DNA from: an uncultured Cocleimonas sp.
Lineage (GTDB): Bacteria > Pseudomonadota > Gammaproteobacteria > Thiotrichales > Thiotrichaceae
DNA: 43,355 nucleotides
Direction of reading: 5' to 3'
Assembly: GCA_937929875.1 (NCBI GenBank)
Contig: CALFUP010000161.1
Location: 1 to 43,355 of the forward strand
In this document: positions 1 to 10,756 of the stretch, in pieces
Numbering within the stretch: the stretch's first letter is position 1
Layout of the letters: each line of letters begins with the position of its first letter
Translations under genes and position numbers: made by a program
Notes under the pieces: model-generated
Seen by the model: only the letters and a program-made list of their open reading frames with translations
What the model was told of the DNA's origin: nothing
Database searches by the model: none

Positions 1-1307
1 TTACGTTTATAAGCCTGTAAATCACGTTGTTCTTTTGCTTCTAACTCGGTTGCCTTCGCTACCCAAATTACGTTGCCATTAGCTCGCATGGCAAGTCCTT
101 TTGATTCAAGAACGATATCCAAAGCTTGATCCCAAGGTACATCTTTTAAACGTAGTGTAATATTTCCAGCAACACTGTCACTCACAACGATATTCTTATC
201 TGTAAAATCAGCTAATAATTGTAAAACCGAACGCACTTCAATATCTTGGAAGTTTAAAGATAATTTTTTACCGTTATAAACCTTATTCTTTTTTAGCAAT
301 GGATTGACTGTCTTCTTCGGCTTAACCTTTTTTAGGTTAATCATAAAATCTCTGCCTTCTCTAGATGTATCATATTCAAAGGCTGAATTTGCGCTTAGTT
401 TAATTTGAACATCTCTTCCGCTTCTAGCAATGTCAATATAAGAAGCAGGAGTAGCAAAATCCAAAACATCAATACGTTTTTTTGGTTGGCGTGCTTTAAC
501 ATTCTTTAATGTTAAAACAATACTATTTCCAATTTTTCGTGTCTCAACTTTTGTTGAAGGATGAGGCAACTTAATGACAGCACGACCTCCACCTTGCTGT
601 GTTCTATGGAAGTCTACATCTCCAAGTAAATTTCGGTGTGAAGCTCTTTGTTGAACTTGAGTAACTTTTGGTCTTGCAATATAGTTACTTGCTACAGCTT
701 GCTTCTTAACACTTTTCGCTTTAACAACTGAGCCTGAAGCTTGATTTGCATATGCTGCTAATTTCTGTTGTTCTGCTTTTTTTCGTGCATTGTTACGCTG
801 TACCGCTAATCTTCTTTGCTCCATCGCCCTTTTTTGTGCTGCAACCTGACGAGCTCTTACTTGTGCTTGTTGTTGTGCTACTGAATATTTTTTAGCTACA
901 GGCTTTGCAACAGTATTTTGATTATCATCGAATGTGAGAACAACATCATTGCCTTGAAGGCTTGTTGTATATTTAGTAAGTTTATTCAAGGACACCATTA
1001 CTCGTAGCTTATCTGCTGCCCCAGCAACTCTGACACCCTTAACTGACTTTGAATTTAGCTTTTTACTTCTCTGACTCATTCCTCGAACTGCATCAGGAAA
1101 ATCCAAGACGATACTAGCAGGTTGCTTCATAATAAAACTTTTTGGGATCCCAACTTTACTATCAAATTGTAAACGTAAAGTTGATTTACCAGATGCTTGA
1201 ACAGCTGAATCAACACTTTGTAAGCTTGCAGCGGCATAGCTGCTTCCTGTAGCGAGCAAAAGCGCTGGTAAGCTAATGCCCAATAATGTGCGTGTAATAA
1301 TTTTCAT
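1..1307 (-). CDS. pilQ: Type IV pilus secretin PilQ, N-terminal part (cut by window edge)
   Basis: This is the outer-membrane secretin through which the type IV pilus leaves the cell. Only the first 435 codons lie in the window; the C-terminal secretin barrel is beyond base 1. The product begins with a signal peptide (about residues 1-25, ending SSYA). An AMIN-type beta domain follows (about 30-125), then a Lys/Arg/Gln/Ala-rich linker (about 130-225), a second AMIN-like segment (about 230-330) and the start of an STN/N0 domain (from about 345, with the LNFQDIEVRSVLQLLADFT stretch). The ATG at 1307 was chosen because it opens directly into the signal peptide. It is the last gene of the pilMNOPQ operon, 56 bases after pilP. 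Identity is firm from order and domains. Confidence 0.95.
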   Translation of the reverse strand, partial: MKIITRTLLGISLPALLLATGSSYAAASLQSVDSAVQASGKSTLRLQFDSKVGIPKSFIMKQPASIVLDFPDAVRGMSQRSKKLNSKSVKGVRVAGAADKLRVMVSLNKLTKYTTSLQGNDVVLTFDDNQNTVAKPVAKKYSVAQQQAQVRARQVAAQKRAMEQRRLAVQRNNARKKAEQQKLAAYANQASGSVVKAKSVKKQAVASNYIARPKVTQVQQRASHRNLLGDVDFHRTQQGGGRAVIKLPHPSTKVETRKIGNSIVLTLKNVKARQPKKRIDVLDFATPASYIDIARSGRDVQIKLSANSAFEYDTSREGRDFMINLKKVKPKKTVNPLLKKNKVYNGKKLSLNFQDIEVRSVLQLLADFTDKNIVVSDSVAGNITLRLKDVPWDQALDIVLESKGLAMRANGNVIWVAKATELEAKEQRDLQAYKR

Positions 1308-1363
1308 GTTAAATAACCCATTTCTTAAGTTTTATTTTTATTTTGATTTTTTCTGCTGATCAT

Positions 1364-1924
1364 TCATTCTTGGTTTAAGGTAATCGATATTTCTCTTTCT
1401 TCGTATCCACCTAAACCATTAGATACAGTTTCTAACATATTCATCTTCACATCAGAGATATCAACGATTTTCCCATAATTCTGTCCCAGATAATTTCCTG
1501 CCTTAACCGTTTGAACAGCGCCTTCAGGAATCTTAACCAAAGCCCACAAAGTCTTATCTTTTTCTACCGTTCCAACCATTCTCAAACTGTCTAACGGAAA
1601 ACCTTCTAAAAACTCTGGAACTCTAGAAGTATCTATATTAATACCATTATCTACCACTTGTTCTCGAACAGTACTAGGTGCCAACATCGAGGTATCAAAA
1701 GGATCTTTCTCATGCCCTGGGTATGCATAACGTAAATAGGGTTTAACCTCAGGAATAGGTTCAATTGGTGCTGCTGGCTTACCTCTTTGCTCAGAAAAAT
1801 ACTGATCCAAATCACTTTGACTACCATTACAACCTGATAGAAGTAAAATTGATGATATCGATGCAACACTCATTAATTTCTTAGCGGTTAGTAAACTAGA
1901 ATTATTGTTAGTTTTAGTTATCAT
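1364..1924 (-). CDS. pilP: Type IV pilus inner-membrane lipoprotein PilP
   Basis: PilP is a periplasmic lipoprotein that links the inner-membrane PilMNO complex to the secretin PilQ. The 186-residue product has a hydrophobic leader ending in a lipobox (LLSGC, lipidated Cys at residue 32). A Pro-rich disordered segment follows, then a compact C-terminal beta domain (about residues 100-180) with the family-typical run KIPEGAVQTVKAGNYLGQNY. The start overlaps the pilO stop by 4 bases (ATGA), which points to translational coupling. A second Met at residue 18 would give a more usual leader length but would uncouple the gene from pilO. The family call is secure from sequence and operon position. 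Confidence 0.94.
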   Translation of the reverse strand: MITKTNNNSSLLTAKKLMSVASISSILLLSGCNGSQSDLDQYFSEQRGKPAAPIEPIPEVKPYLRYAYPGHEKDPFDTSMLAPSTVREQVVDNGINIDTSRVPEFLEGFPLDSLRMVGTVEKDKTLWALVKIPEGAVQTVKAGNYLGQNYGKIVDISDVKMNMLETVSNGLGGYEEREISITLNQE

Positions 1925-2580
1925 CCTTTACCTTCCTCATCAACTTCCTCTTCACTCAAGTAACGATAAGTTTTAATCGTAGCCTTGAGAGAAAGACGCG
2001 AATCTGTTTGTTGGTTATTTTGTCTTCTTTTCTTCTTTTTTAAATCTATTTCTTTTACAACTTCATGCTTTAATTGAATATTATTTATAGTCACTATTCG
2101 TGGCAAGGCTGATAAGTCACTAACGAACCCCGCGAGCTCTTGATAGGTTCCTTTTGCTTCAATTTTTATTGGCTTTTCAGCAAAAAACTCTTTGGATATT
2201 TCGCTTTCTGGTTGAAATAGCTCAATTTCTAATCCATTACTTAGACCTTTCTCAGAGATATCAAGAATCAAACCTGGGATCTCCGTATCACTTGGCAGCT
2301 GATCTTTTAAAGCCCCAAATGATATTTGCATTTCTTCAAGTTGTGCTTTGAAGGCTGGTAATTGATTCGCACGCGCTTGTTTTTTCTCATAAACCCTACG
2401 TTTATCTAGTTCTTGCGCCTGTACAGTATCTAAAGTAGCGAGTTGATCTACAACGACTAATTTGTATCCTGCAAAGACTGCCGCACAGAAAACTACAACC
2501 ACAGCACCAATTTTGATTGGAAGTGAGACATTTGCAGGATCACTGAGTAAATTATTAATTTCCGATGTATCAATAGCCAT
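1921..2580 (-). CDS. pilO: Type IV pilus assembly protein PilO
   Basis: PilO is a bitopic inner-membrane protein that pairs with PilN in the pilus alignment subcomplex. The product has a short cytoplasmic N-terminus, one membrane helix (about residues 24-42), a periplasmic coiled coil (about 50-90) and a ferredoxin-like C-terminal domain that includes a Lys/Arg/Gln-rich loop. I start at 2580 (MAIDTSEIN, 219 residues) rather than at the ATG seven codons earlier. An AAGGAG sits about 8 bases before this ATG, whereas the earlier start would lie deeper inside pilN. The chosen start overlaps the end of pilN by 11 bases. Confidence 0.93.
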   Translation of the reverse strand: MAIDTSEINNLLSDPANVSLPIKIGAVVVVFCAAVFAGYKLVVVDQLATLDTVQAQELDKRRVYEKKQARANQLPAFKAQLEEMQISFGALKDQLPSDTEIPGLILDISEKGLSNGLEIELFQPESEISKEFFAEKPIKIEAKGTYQELAGFVSDLSALPRIVTINNIQLKHEVVKEIDLKKKKRRQNNQQTDSRLSLKATIKTYRYLSEEEVDEEGKG

Positions 2581-3148
2581 CTTCGCTCTCCTTATCTTCA
2601 CCTGATGTCAGCAATTGAGTAACATTAACCTTAAATGATCTCAAGCGACTCGCATCATCTTTAGAATCAACTTTGATTGTGTTCAAATCTGAAGAAGCCA
2701 ACCATGGGGATGCATTTAATCTATTCATATAGCTAGATACACGAGCACTTGATTCTGCTTTGCCTTCTAGTTTTATTTTATTATTCTCTTGAACTAATTT
2801 CGTAAGATACAAACCTTTAGGCAAAGCATTTACCATCTCATCAAACAAATGAACAATACCAGGTCGTGTTGACTGTAGTTTTTCTATAACTGAAATACGA
2901 TCTAACAAAGCCTTCTTGTTTGCATCAAGTGTTTTAATATCTTCAAGCGTTTTATCTAATCGTTTTATTTCTTTTTGTATGTAGGCATTACGTTGTTCTT
3001 GATAAGAAATACGTCCTTCCATATAAGTGTAACCCGCAGCTACGGTGACCACACCTAGAGCAACAGCACCAACAATAGACATAACAAACTGTTGCTGGCT
3101 TTTCTTCCTAGCCGCCTCTCGCCATGGTAATAAATTAATACCCGACAT
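2570..3148 (-). CDS. pilN: Type IV pilus assembly protein PilN
   Basis: PilN is the bitopic partner of PilO. Its cytoplasmic N-terminus docks into PilM, and that conserved docking peptide is plain here (SGINLLPWREAARKK, residues 2-16). One membrane helix follows (about 22-42), then a coiled coil (about 50-100) and a ferredoxin-like periplasmic domain. The length of 192 residues is normal for the family. The start codon overlaps the pilM stop by one base (TAATG) and the 3' end overlaps pilO, so the whole set is tightly coupled. No anomalies seen. Confidence 0.95.
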   Translation of the reverse strand: MSGINLLPWREAARKKSQQQFVMSIVGAVALGVVTVAAGYTYMEGRISYQEQRNAYIQKEIKRLDKTLEDIKTLDANKKALLDRISVIEKLQSTRPGIVHLFDEMVNALPKGLYLTKLVQENNKIKLEGKAESSARVSSYMNRLNASPWLASSDLNTIKVDSKDDASRLRSFKVNVTQLLTSGEDKESEDGY

Positions 3149-4200
3149 TATTCTACCCCCCTTAATGCTAAGCCAGCAGGAACAAGCATTGCAGGAATAT
3201 CGCTAGTGAAACGTGCTGGGTTTACTTTCGAATGTAAGACCACGTTCGCAAATGGATTTGCTAAAGCTGTTGGAATTCCTACCAATTCTTGTATTTGTTC
3301 GTCAATCCCAGGGATACTTGCGCAACCACCTGACAACAATACTTTATCGACTTTTTCGTTTTGAGTTGATGCATAGTAAAACTGTAAAAAACGTTGTACT
3401 TGGCGCACCATGTTTTCTCTAAACGGGTCTAAAACTTCAGAGACATAACCTTCTGGTAAATTACCATTTTTCTTTGCTAAACCTGATTCTGCATATGACA
3501 ATCCATAGCGCTGTGAAATTTCTTCAGTAAGCTGTCTACCGCCAAACACTTGCTCTCTAGAAAAGACAACTTTACCGTTTTCAAAAACATTGATACCTGT
3601 CATTGAAGCCCCAAAATCAACAGCAGCGACGACTTCGTGTTTCTCTAAATCATTTATCATTGTTTTAAATAACAACTCGACAGCATTTGATTCAAGATCA
3701 ACTATTTCAACATGTAGTCCTGCCATTTCAGCTGCAGCGAGACGGACTTCAACATTTTCTGTTCTCGTACCCGCGATCAATACATCAACCATTTCAGATG
3801 ATGTTTCTGATGGGCCAAGAACCTCAAAATCAAAATTAACTTCATCCATTGGATAGGGAATATACTGCTCAGCTTCAAGAGAAATTTGAGCCTCTAGTTC
3901 AGCGGCTGGTATCGACGCTGGTATAGAAATTATTTTATTGATAGCCATGGATGAGGGAATACCTAAAGCACATCTTCGGCTTTTAGTGCGGCTATTTTTA
4001 ACTGCTTGCTTGATAGCCTCGCCTACTTTTTCTGCTTCGTTAATATCTCTTTCACTTGTAACACCTTCAGGTAGCCCTGATACAGCATAGCTATCCACAC
4101 GGTAATCTGAACCTTTACGAGACAGCTCAAGGAGCTTTACTGCAGAGGAGCTAATATCTATACCTAAAAGGTTGCCACTTTTTTTTGAGAAGGAAAACAC
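3148..4200 (-). CDS. pilM: Actin-like type IV pilus assembly ATPase PilM
   Basis: PilM is the cytoplasmic actin-fold protein that binds ATP and recruits PilN at the base of the pilus machine. The 350-residue product shows the FtsA/PilM signatures: the N-terminal phosphate-1 segment LLGIDISSSAVKLLEL, an AAVDFGASMTGINVFENG phosphate-2 segment in the middle, and a C-terminal LLSGGCASIPGID adenosine-binding segment. It is the first gene of pilMNOPQ and is divergent from mrcA across a 305-base gap, an arrangement common in gammaproteobacteria. Confidence 0.96.
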   Translation of the reverse strand: MFSFSKKSGNLLGIDISSSAVKLLELSRKGSDYRVDSYAVSGLPEGVTSERDINEAEKVGEAIKQAVKNSRTKSRRCALGIPSSMAINKIISIPASIPAAELEAQISLEAEQYIPYPMDEVNFDFEVLGPSETSSEMVDVLIAGTRTENVEVRLAAAEMAGLHVEIVDLESNAVELLFKTMINDLEKHEVVAAVDFGASMTGINVFENGKVVFSREQVFGGRQLTEEISQRYGLSYAESGLAKKNGNLPEGYVSEVLDPFRENMVRQVQRFLQFYYASTQNEKVDKVLLSGGCASIPGIDEQIQELVGIPTALANPFANVVLHSKVNPARFTSDIPAMLVPAGLALRGVE

Positions 4201-4505
4201 AGAATATATCCTTTTTTGTTATTATTAGTTTTAGTTACTCTTTGTAAGAGTTTTATTTTTAGTTCTTACGGATAATATTAACCCCCATTAATAGATTAGT
4301 CTAGGGTCTTGACCTTGTGTGGCGCATACTTTGGACGGACGGTATAGGCCTAAAAATAATCAGTAAGTATGTATCTTTATCAAAAATGATCGAGTTTATA
4401 CATCTTAAACACTATTTAATTGAGTACTAAAGCATCATAATAGGCAGTAATAATTCTGTATCTAGCAGAAAAACCGAAACACTTAAAATTTTATTATTAT
4501 CCAAT
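4201..4505. promoter_or_regulatory. Divergent intergenic region pilM / mrcA
   Basis: These 305 AT-rich bases separate two divergently read genes, so they must hold the promoters for both the pil operon and mrcA. I could not settle on a well-spaced -35/-10 pair for either direction. No dispersed-repeat copy, strong hairpin or small ORF was evident. Confidence 0.5.
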
Positions 4506-7076
4506 ATGGCAATATTCAATTACACTATCAGATACTTATTTGCACCTCTTTTTTGTGCAACTATTTTAAGTATAGCGGTTATCACCGCTGTTTATTTCTA
4601 TTACCTACCTCAAGTACCATCTGTCTCTGAACTTCGAAATACTCAACTCAATTTACCACTACGAGTTTATAGTAATGATGATCAGTTAATTGCTGAATTC
4701 GGAGAGTATAGAAGACGCCCTATCACCTACGAACAGGTCCCTGATGATTTACGTAATGCTTTTATTTCAATTGAGGACTCTCGATTCTATTCACATAAAG
4801 GAATAGATTTTCGTGGAATTGCACGCGCCGTTGTTTCAGCATTTAAAAGTGGCAGAGTATCTCAAGGAGCAAGTACTATTACGATGCAAGTTGCTCGAAA
4901 CTTCTTTTTGAATAACGACAGAACAATTGATCGAAAGCTTAGAGAAGCACTATTAGCACTTAGTATCGAAGATGAACTTAATAAAGAAGATATTCTGGAA
5001 CTTTATTTAAATAAGATATTTTTAGGTAAACGCTCATACGGAGTGGGATCTGCAGCAGAAATTTACTATGGTAAAAAGGTTGAGGATTTAACACTTGCGC
5101 AAAGCGCAATGATTGCTGGATTACCAAAAGCACCATCCAAATACAATCCTATTACAAATCCTAAAAGAGCAAAAATACGCCGTGATTACATACTCAAACG
5201 TATGTTCGAGCTGGACTATATAACTGAATCAGCTTACAAAGCCGCAAAAGCTGAAAGCTTAAGCGCCACCATACACAGTGTAGAAAGCGAAACCTATGCT
5301 CCTTACATGGCAGAAATGGCGCGTACTGATGCAATAAAACGTTTTGGTGAAGAAAACATTTATAAACTTGGGTTAAAAATTTACACCACTCTAGATAGCT
5401 CCGAACAGGACAATGCCATCTCAACTCTTCGAGATAATCTTTTAAAATATACTAAAAGACATGGTTATCGAGGCCCAGAAGATCAAATCGTTTTAGGAAC
5501 TCTAAAAACTACCCAAGCTAAGCAAAATAAATTAAAAAAATATAAAGTTTACGCTAACTTATTTCCCGCACTTGTTACTAATATTGATTCAAAGTTGGCA
5601 ACCCTAGAAGTTTTTAAACAAAATACGCCTATAAAGCTCAGTGTAAAAGAAATTGGATGGGCCCGAAAATATATCAATGAAAACAAACGCGGCACAAAAA
5701 TCAAAAAGGTCGATGAGGTTTTAAAAGTCGGTGATATTGTTCGAGTAGAAAAAAACAACAAAGGTATTTGGAAGCTATCACAATTACCCAAAGTAACAGG
5801 TGCATTGGTTTCAATGAATCCACAAAATGGTGCTATCGAAGCAATAGCAGGTGGTTTTGATTTCACCTATAGTAAGTTTAATCGTGCGATTCAAGCTAAA
5901 CGTCAACCGGGCTCTAGCTTCAAACCCTTTATTTATGCTGCTGGTTTAGCTAAAGGGCTATCTCCTGCAACTACCATTGAAGATAAAGCACTAGAACTGG
6001 AAAACAGTACTTGGGAGCCCAAAAATTATGGTCATGAGGAAGGCGGTCCTACTAGATTAAGAGTCGCCCTAGCAAAATCTAAAAACCTAGTTTCTATAAG
6101 GTTATTACAAGAAATTGGGCTTGGTTATGCCATAGAATTCTCGAAACGATTTGGTTTCAAAAAACGTACATTACCTCCAGACTTAACCTTATCGCTAGGG
6201 ACAGGTTCGGCTACACCCTTAGAAATGGCAACGGCTTATTCAAGTTTTGCCAACGGCGGTTATAAAGTTGAAAGTCACTTTATTAGAAAAATACTAGATA
6301 AGAACAACACCACTATATTTGAAGCAGACCCCGTTACCGTTTGCCCTTCTTGCTCATCAAATAACAATGACCAAAAGTTCGTAAATCATCCCGCTAAGCG
6401 AATCATGTCTCCTACCGTTCATTATCAAATCACTAGCATGCTGCAGAGTGTTGCTCAATCTGGTACCGGATCTCGCACAAATCGACTAAAAAGAAATGAT
6501 CTTGCAGGTAAGACAGGAACGACTGATGACCAAAAAGATGCTTGGTTTTGTGGTTTTAATCCAAACAAGGTAACTACAGTATGGGTTGGCTTTGATCAAA
6601 TAGCCCCTTTGGGAAAAAGAGAAACAGCAGCGGATGCAGCACTTCCTATATGGATTGATTTTATGAAGACTGCACTTAAAGATCAAAAACAAACTGGCTG
6701 GAAAACACCTCGTGGCCTCATTAATGTTGAACTTGATAAAGAGACTGGGATGCCACCCAATGAATACACTCTTGAGACCATTACGGAAAAATTAACACCA
6801 GATCAAATTCCGACGGAAGAAGAGATACTCGCTTATATGGCTAAATATCGAGAAGACCTAATTGAACAACAAGAATTACAACAGCTCGAGAATCTTGAAG
6901 GACTAGATGACGTTGCTCGCCAAAGGCAATTAGATAGAATTAGAAGAGAAGCGGCGCAACGAGAAGAAAACCAAAGACGAAGAGAACAAGCGAGACAAAG
7001 AGAGATTGAACGTTTACGTCAGCTAGGCATTGAACCCCCTGCTTCTTTGTTAAACCCGCAGGCTAGAGCAAACTAA
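4506..7076 (+). CDS. mrcA: Penicillin-binding protein 1A (bifunctional glycosyltransferase/transpeptidase)
   Basis: A class A PBP that polymerises and crosslinks peptidoglycan at the outer face of the inner membrane. The 856-residue product has an N-terminal anchor helix (about 8-31). The GT51 domain carries the catalytic-site motif EDSRFYSHKGIDF (Glu90) and a second motif region ASTITMQVARNFF. An OB-like insert typical of PBP1a (about 300-430) follows. The transpeptidase domain has all three boxes: SSFK (Ser470, Lys473), SKN (525-527) and KTGT (669-672). The C-terminus ends in a charged Arg/Glu/Gln-rich tail (about 770-856) likely to be helical. Length and motifs match PBP1a (mrcA/ponA). It is monocistronic and faces lspA convergently. 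Confidence 0.96.
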   Translation: MAIFNYTIRYLFAPLFCATILSIAVITAVYFYYLPQVPSVSELRNTQLNLPLRVYSNDDQLIAEFGEYRRRPITYEQVPDDLRNAFISIEDSRFYSHKGIDFRGIARAVVSAFKSGRVSQGASTITMQVARNFFLNNDRTIDRKLREALLALSIEDELNKEDILELYLNKIFLGKRSYGVGSAAEIYYGKKVEDLTLAQSAMIAGLPKAPSKYNPITNPKRAKIRRDYILKRMFELDYITESAYKAAKAESLSATIHSVESETYAPYMAEMARTDAIKRFGEENIYKLGLKIYTTLDSSEQDNAISTLRDNLLKYTKRHGYRGPEDQIVLGTLKTTQAKQNKLKKYKVYANLFPALVTNIDSKLATLEVFKQNTPIKLSVKEIGWARKYINENKRGTKIKKVDEVLKVGDIVRVEKNNKGIWKLSQLPKVTGALVSMNPQNGAIEAIAGGFDFTYSKFNRAIQAKRQPGSSFKPFIYAAGLAKGLSPATTIEDKALELENSTWEPKNYGHEEGGPTRLRVALAKSKNLVSIRLLQEIGLGYAIEFSKRFGFKKRTLPPDLTLSLGTGSATPLEMATAYSSFANGGYKVESHFIRKILDKNNTTIFEADPVTVCPSCSSNNNDQKFVNHPAKRIMSPTVHYQITSMLQSVAQSGTGSRTNRLKRNDLAGKTGTTDDQKDAWFCGFNPNKVTTVWVGFDQIAPLGKRETAADAALPIWIDFMKTALKDQKQTGWKTPRGLINVELDKETGMPPNEYTLETITEKLTPDQIPTEEEILAYMAKYREDLIEQQELQQLENLEGLDDVARQRQLDRIRREAAQREENQRRREQARQREIERLRQLGIEPPASLLNPQARAN

Positions 7077-7080
7077 AAAG

Positions 7081-7099
7081 CACACCCCCCTACTTTTTG
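7081..7099 (-). repeat. Dispersed 19-bp repeat, copy A
   Basis: Matches the minus-strand form of the window-wide consensus CAAAAAGTRGGGGGGTGTC, with one change (final C to G). It lies 4 bases after the mrcA stop, in the convergent gap with lspA. Confidence 0.8.
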
Positions 7100-7260
7100 G
7101 TACTTTTACCTATTAATTCTAAATATTAATATTGATTTCAATTTAAAGACAAGTTCACCCATTCGATAAATATTATGCAGTTTGGTCAGAGAAAATTAAA
7201 CTGAAAAATTCATATAGATGAGATTTGTAAAATGATCACTGTGTCTAAAAAAACCTAATG

Positions 7261-7839
7261 CTAACTCTCATCTTTAACAAAAAAGCTACCAATAACTAAC
7301 ACTACTGCACCAATATTAATCGCTATATCTGCCACATTAAATGTCGCAAAATGATAAAAGCCATCATGCCATTGACTCAAAAAGAACACATCCCAATCTG
7401 CAAAAACATCAATAAAATCTATGACTCTTCCGTACAAGACTCGGTCGATCAAATTACCGATTGCACCACCAAGAACCAAAGATAAACTTATAGCGGTCCA
7501 TTTTTCTTCTTGCTTCAGCTTAGAAAGCCATACCAGAATAACAACACTCACTACCGTAGCTAAAATGGTAAAAAACCATCTCTGCCAACCACCTTGATCG
7601 CCTAAAAAGCTAAATGCAGCACCATAGTTATAAGCTAGAGTGAAGTTTAAATGGGGAATTACAGGATAAGATTCTCCGCCTGCAGACAATAACTCCAAAC
7701 TGCCTTCAGCCGTCCATTTAGTGATTTGATCTATAAAAATCACCACGAACGTAATCCAAAGCCATTTTAAAGGGGTACTTGGAAGCAAACTATCATCTTC
7801 TAGTTCAATAGCCACGTCTCTAGGCTCTTTATTAGGCAT
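7261..7839 (-). CDS. lspA: Lipoprotein signal peptidase (signal peptidase II)
   Basis: LspA is the inner-membrane aspartyl peptidase that removes the signal peptide from diacylglyceryl-prolipoproteins. The sequence predicts four membrane helices and contains both catalytic Asp blocks: [19 protein letters not shown] and [12 protein letters not shown] choose the ATG at 7839 (192 residues, MPNKEPRD...), which overlaps the ileS stop by 8 bases. The longer frame opening at 7878 would add an N-terminus not seen in the family and would lie further inside ileS. The N-terminal cytoplasmic extension of about 25 residues is longer than usual. The usual downstream neighbours fkpB and ispH are absent. Confidence 0.95.
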   Translation of the reverse strand: MPNKEPRDVAIELEDDSLLPSTPLKWLWITFVVIFIDQITKWTAEGSLELLSAGGESYPVIPHLNFTLAYNYGAAFSFLGDQGGWQRWFFTILATVVSVVILVWLSKLKQEEKWTAISLSLVLGGAIGNLIDRVLYGRVIDFIDVFADWDVFFLSQWHDGFYHFATFNVADIAINIGAVVLVIGSFFVKDES

Positions 7840-10681
7840 AAAAACGAGCCTCACCATCACCAACAACATTTTCCACACAACGACTACAAAGCTCAGGATG
7901 ATCAGGATTCACGCCGACATCTTCACGCTGGTGCCAACAGCGAACACATTTTTCTGCGCTAGATGCTACCACTGATAACCAGACGTTTTTAACATCTTCA
8001 CCTTCTGCAATCAAAGTATCAGTAGGCTGAGAATCAGCTTCAACCAGAGTTGCTTCAGAAGATATTAAGGCGAAGCGAAGTTCATTTTTTAATTTATTTA
8101 AGGCTTCGTAGGTTTCACCAGATGCATATACTGTGATTTCAGCATTCAAAGATGAACCAATGACTTTATCTTTACGTAATTGTTCCAGTTGCTTACTAAC
8201 AGCGACACGCACTGCAAATATACTATTCCAATCTGCATTGCTAATTTTCTCATCGGAGTCTAATTCGAATAATTGCTCATACCATTCGGTTAATAGGACA
8301 TATTCAACTGGCTTTTCACTATCTGCATAAATAGCATCCCAAATTTCTTCACTAGTAAAACTCAAAATTGGGTACATCCAACGCACCAAAGCTTGTAGGA
8401 TATGATGAGCAGCAGTCTGCGCCGAACGTCTTGCTAATGAATTAGCAGGCATGGTGTATTGTCTATCTTTTGTAATATCCAAATACAAACTGCCCATTTC
8501 AATAGAACAGAACTTTAATAACTCTTGGTAAACCAAATGAAATTGCATGTTCTCATAGGCTTCAATGATGATAGCCTGTGACTTTGCCGCTTTAGCCATT
8601 GCCCAGCGATCCAGCGCAAGCATATCTTCATTAGCCACCATGTCAGTAGCTGGGTTAAAGTCATTAGTATTTGATAAGAAATATCGCGCTGTATTACGGA
8701 TACGTCTATACGCATCTGCAGAACGCTTCAATATTTCATCGGATACTGTAATCTCACGTGAATAATCAGACGACGATACCCATAAGCGCAAAATATCCGC
8801 ACCCAAATTCTTCATAACTTTATCTGGGTATATGACATTACCTACAGACTTAGACATTTTTTTGCCTTCAGCATCTGTCACAAAGCCATGTGTAAGCACG
8901 TTCTTATAAGGAGGCCTGTCGCGCATTGCCACTGACGTTAGCAGCGAAGAATGGAACCAACCACGATGCTGATCAGAACCTTCCAAATACATATCAGCAG
9001 GTGAATTGCGCAAGCGCTCATCACTATCTAACACAGAATAATGCGTTGTGCCTGAGTCAAACCACACATCTAATGTATCAGTGGTTTTATTATAGTCGTT
9101 AGCATCAGTGCCGATAAGGTCTTCAGCTGATGTGCTGTGCCAATATTCGATACCTTCTTGCTCAATCCCTTTCGCCACTTTTTCCATGATTTCAAGCGTA
9201 TTTGGATGAAGTTCTTCCGTTTCCTTATGTACAAATAAAGTGATCGGCACGCCCCAAAAACGCTGACGGGATATACACCAATCTGGGCGTCCTTCGATCA
9301 TTTTGTAGATGCGGCTCTTGCCCCAATCCGGAATCCATTTAACTTCATCGATGCCTTTTAAAGCATCATCACGAAGCCCTTGTTTTTCCATGCTGATAAA
9401 CCATTGTGGCGTAGCGCGGAAGATAATGGGTGTTTTATGTCTCCAACAATGCGGATAGCTATGATGAAATTTTTCATGGTTCAACATACTGCCGTTTGAT
9501 TCTATTTCCGCCAATACCGTTTTATTTCCAGCATAAACAAACTGCCCACCAACCAACTCAACATCCGGTAAGAAATGACCATCATTACCGATAGGATTGA
9601 TGACTTCTAAGCCATATTTTTTAGCAACGACATAATCATCGGCACCATGAGCAGCGGCAGTGTGAACGGCACCTGTTCCACCTTCTGCAGTAACATGTTC
9701 GCCCAAGATCACAGGAATATCGCGGATATAAAAAGGATGCTTTAAAATCATCCCTTCAAGATCAGCTCCTTTACATCGACCTAATACGCCCTGATTTTCA
9801 AGCCCATAACGCTCAAGTGCAGACTCATGCAAAGACTCTTCAAGAATTAAAGCACCCTTTTCCGTCTTCAGCATTAAATATTCAAATTCAGCGTTTAAAG
9901 TCACCGCCATACTGGCAGGTAACGTCCAAGGAGTGGTGGTCCAGATTACAATACTGACATCTTCAAGTGTAGAGACACCAAATTTATCTGCGACTGCCCC
10001 TTGATTATCAAACCAATATTTAACATCTATTGAATCAGATGTTTTGTCTTCGTACTCCACTTCAGCTTCAGCCAGAGAAGAGCCACAATCTAAACACCAA
10101 TTAACAGGCTTTTGACCTTTTAGCAGATGACCTTTATCAATGATCATGGCAAGTGAACGCACGATATTCGCTTCAGTCTTAAAGTTCATGGTTAGATAAG
10201 GGTCATCCCAATCGCCTAAAACACCCATGCGGATAAAGTCAGCTTTCTGACCAGCAATCTGTTTCGTTGCATACTCTCTACAGAGTTTTCTGAATTCGGT
10301 TGCGTCTACCTTATGACCTACTTTGCCTACCTTTTTCTCGACCATGGCTTCAATGGGTAAGCCATGACAATCCCAACCGGGTATATACGGTGTATCAAAC
10401 CCAGAGAGTGTCTTACTTTTAAGAATCATGTCTTTTAAGATTTTATTAACCGCGTGACCAATATGTAAATCACCATTTGCATACGGAGGACCATCATGCA
10501 AAATATACGTTGGACGACCTTCAGCATGTTTTCGCAACTGCGCGTAAATATCAGCTTCTACCCACGTTTTTAGCATCGCAGGTTCACGGTTTGCTAAATT
10601 CCCTTTCATAGGGAAAGGTGTATTGGGAAGGTTTAAGGTTTTCTTGTAATCGATTGAATCAGTGTTCGAATTGTCGCTCAC
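7832..10681 (-). CDS. ileS: Isoleucyl-tRNA synthetase
   Basis: IleRS charges tRNA-Ile and edits misactivated valine. The 949-residue product has the class I signature HIGH (residues 73-76, in [12 protein letters not shown]) and the second signature KMSKS (608-612). Between them lies the CP1 editing domain with the [11 protein letters not shown] motif. A C-terminal zinc finger (CVRCWHQ...CSRC) is present, as in bacterial type 1 IleRS. The start is a GTG at 10681 with AGGAT just upstream. It overlaps lspA downstream. In many gammaproteobacteria ribF precedes ileS; here the upstream neighbour is an unrelated oxygenase gene. Confidence 0.98.
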   Translation of the reverse strand: MSDNSNTDSIDYKKTLNLPNTPFPMKGNLANREPAMLKTWVEADIYAQLRKHAEGRPTYILHDGPPYANGDLHIGHAVNKILKDMILKSKTLSGFDTPYIPGWDCHGLPIEAMVEKKVGKVGHKVDATEFRKLCREYATKQIAGQKADFIRMGVLGDWDDPYLTMNFKTEANIVRSLAMIIDKGHLLKGQKPVNWCLDCGSSLAEAEVEYEDKTSDSIDVKYWFDNQGAVADKFGVSTLEDVSIVIWTTTPWTLPASMAVTLNAEFEYLMLKTEKGALILEESLHESALERYGLENQGVLGRCKGADLEGMILKHPFYIRDIPVILGEHVTAEGGTGAVHTAAAHGADDYVVAKKYGLEVINPIGNDGHFLPDVELVGGQFVYAGNKTVLAEIESNGSMLNHEKFHHSYPHCWRHKTPIIFRATPQWFISMEKQGLRDDALKGIDEVKWIPDWGKSRIYKMIEGRPDWCISRQRFWGVPITLFVHKETEELHPNTLEIMEKVAKGIEQEGIEYWHSTSAEDLIGTDANDYNKTTDTLDVWFDSGTTHYSVLDSDERLRNSPADMYLEGSDQHRGWFHSSLLTSVAMRDRPPYKNVLTHGFVTDAEGKKMSKSVGNVIYPDKVMKNLGADILRLWVSSSDYSREITVSDEILKRSADAYRRIRNTARYFLSNTNDFNPATDMVANEDMLALDRWAMAKAAKSQAIIIEAYENMQFHLVYQELLKFCSIEMGSLYLDITKDRQYTMPANSLARRSAQTAAHHILQALVRWMYPILSFTSEEIWDAIYADSEKPVEYVLLTEWYEQLFELDSDEKISNADWNSIFAVRVAVSKQLEQLRKDKVIGSSLNAEITVYASGETYEALNKLKNELRFALISSEATLVEADSQPTDTLIAEGEDVKNVWLSVVASSAEKCVRCWHQREDVGVNPDHPELCSRCVENVVGDGEARFYA

Positions 10682-10756
10682 GGTATATCCTAAGATTGGA
10701 AATCATAAAGCGGCTAAGAATAACAATAATTGAGAGGAAAACCGATAGTTATAAAT

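Noticed and set aside
4300-4345. TTGACC sequence considered as a -35 box for mrcA
   Set aside because: No -10-like hexamer lies 16-18 bases downstream on the same strand.
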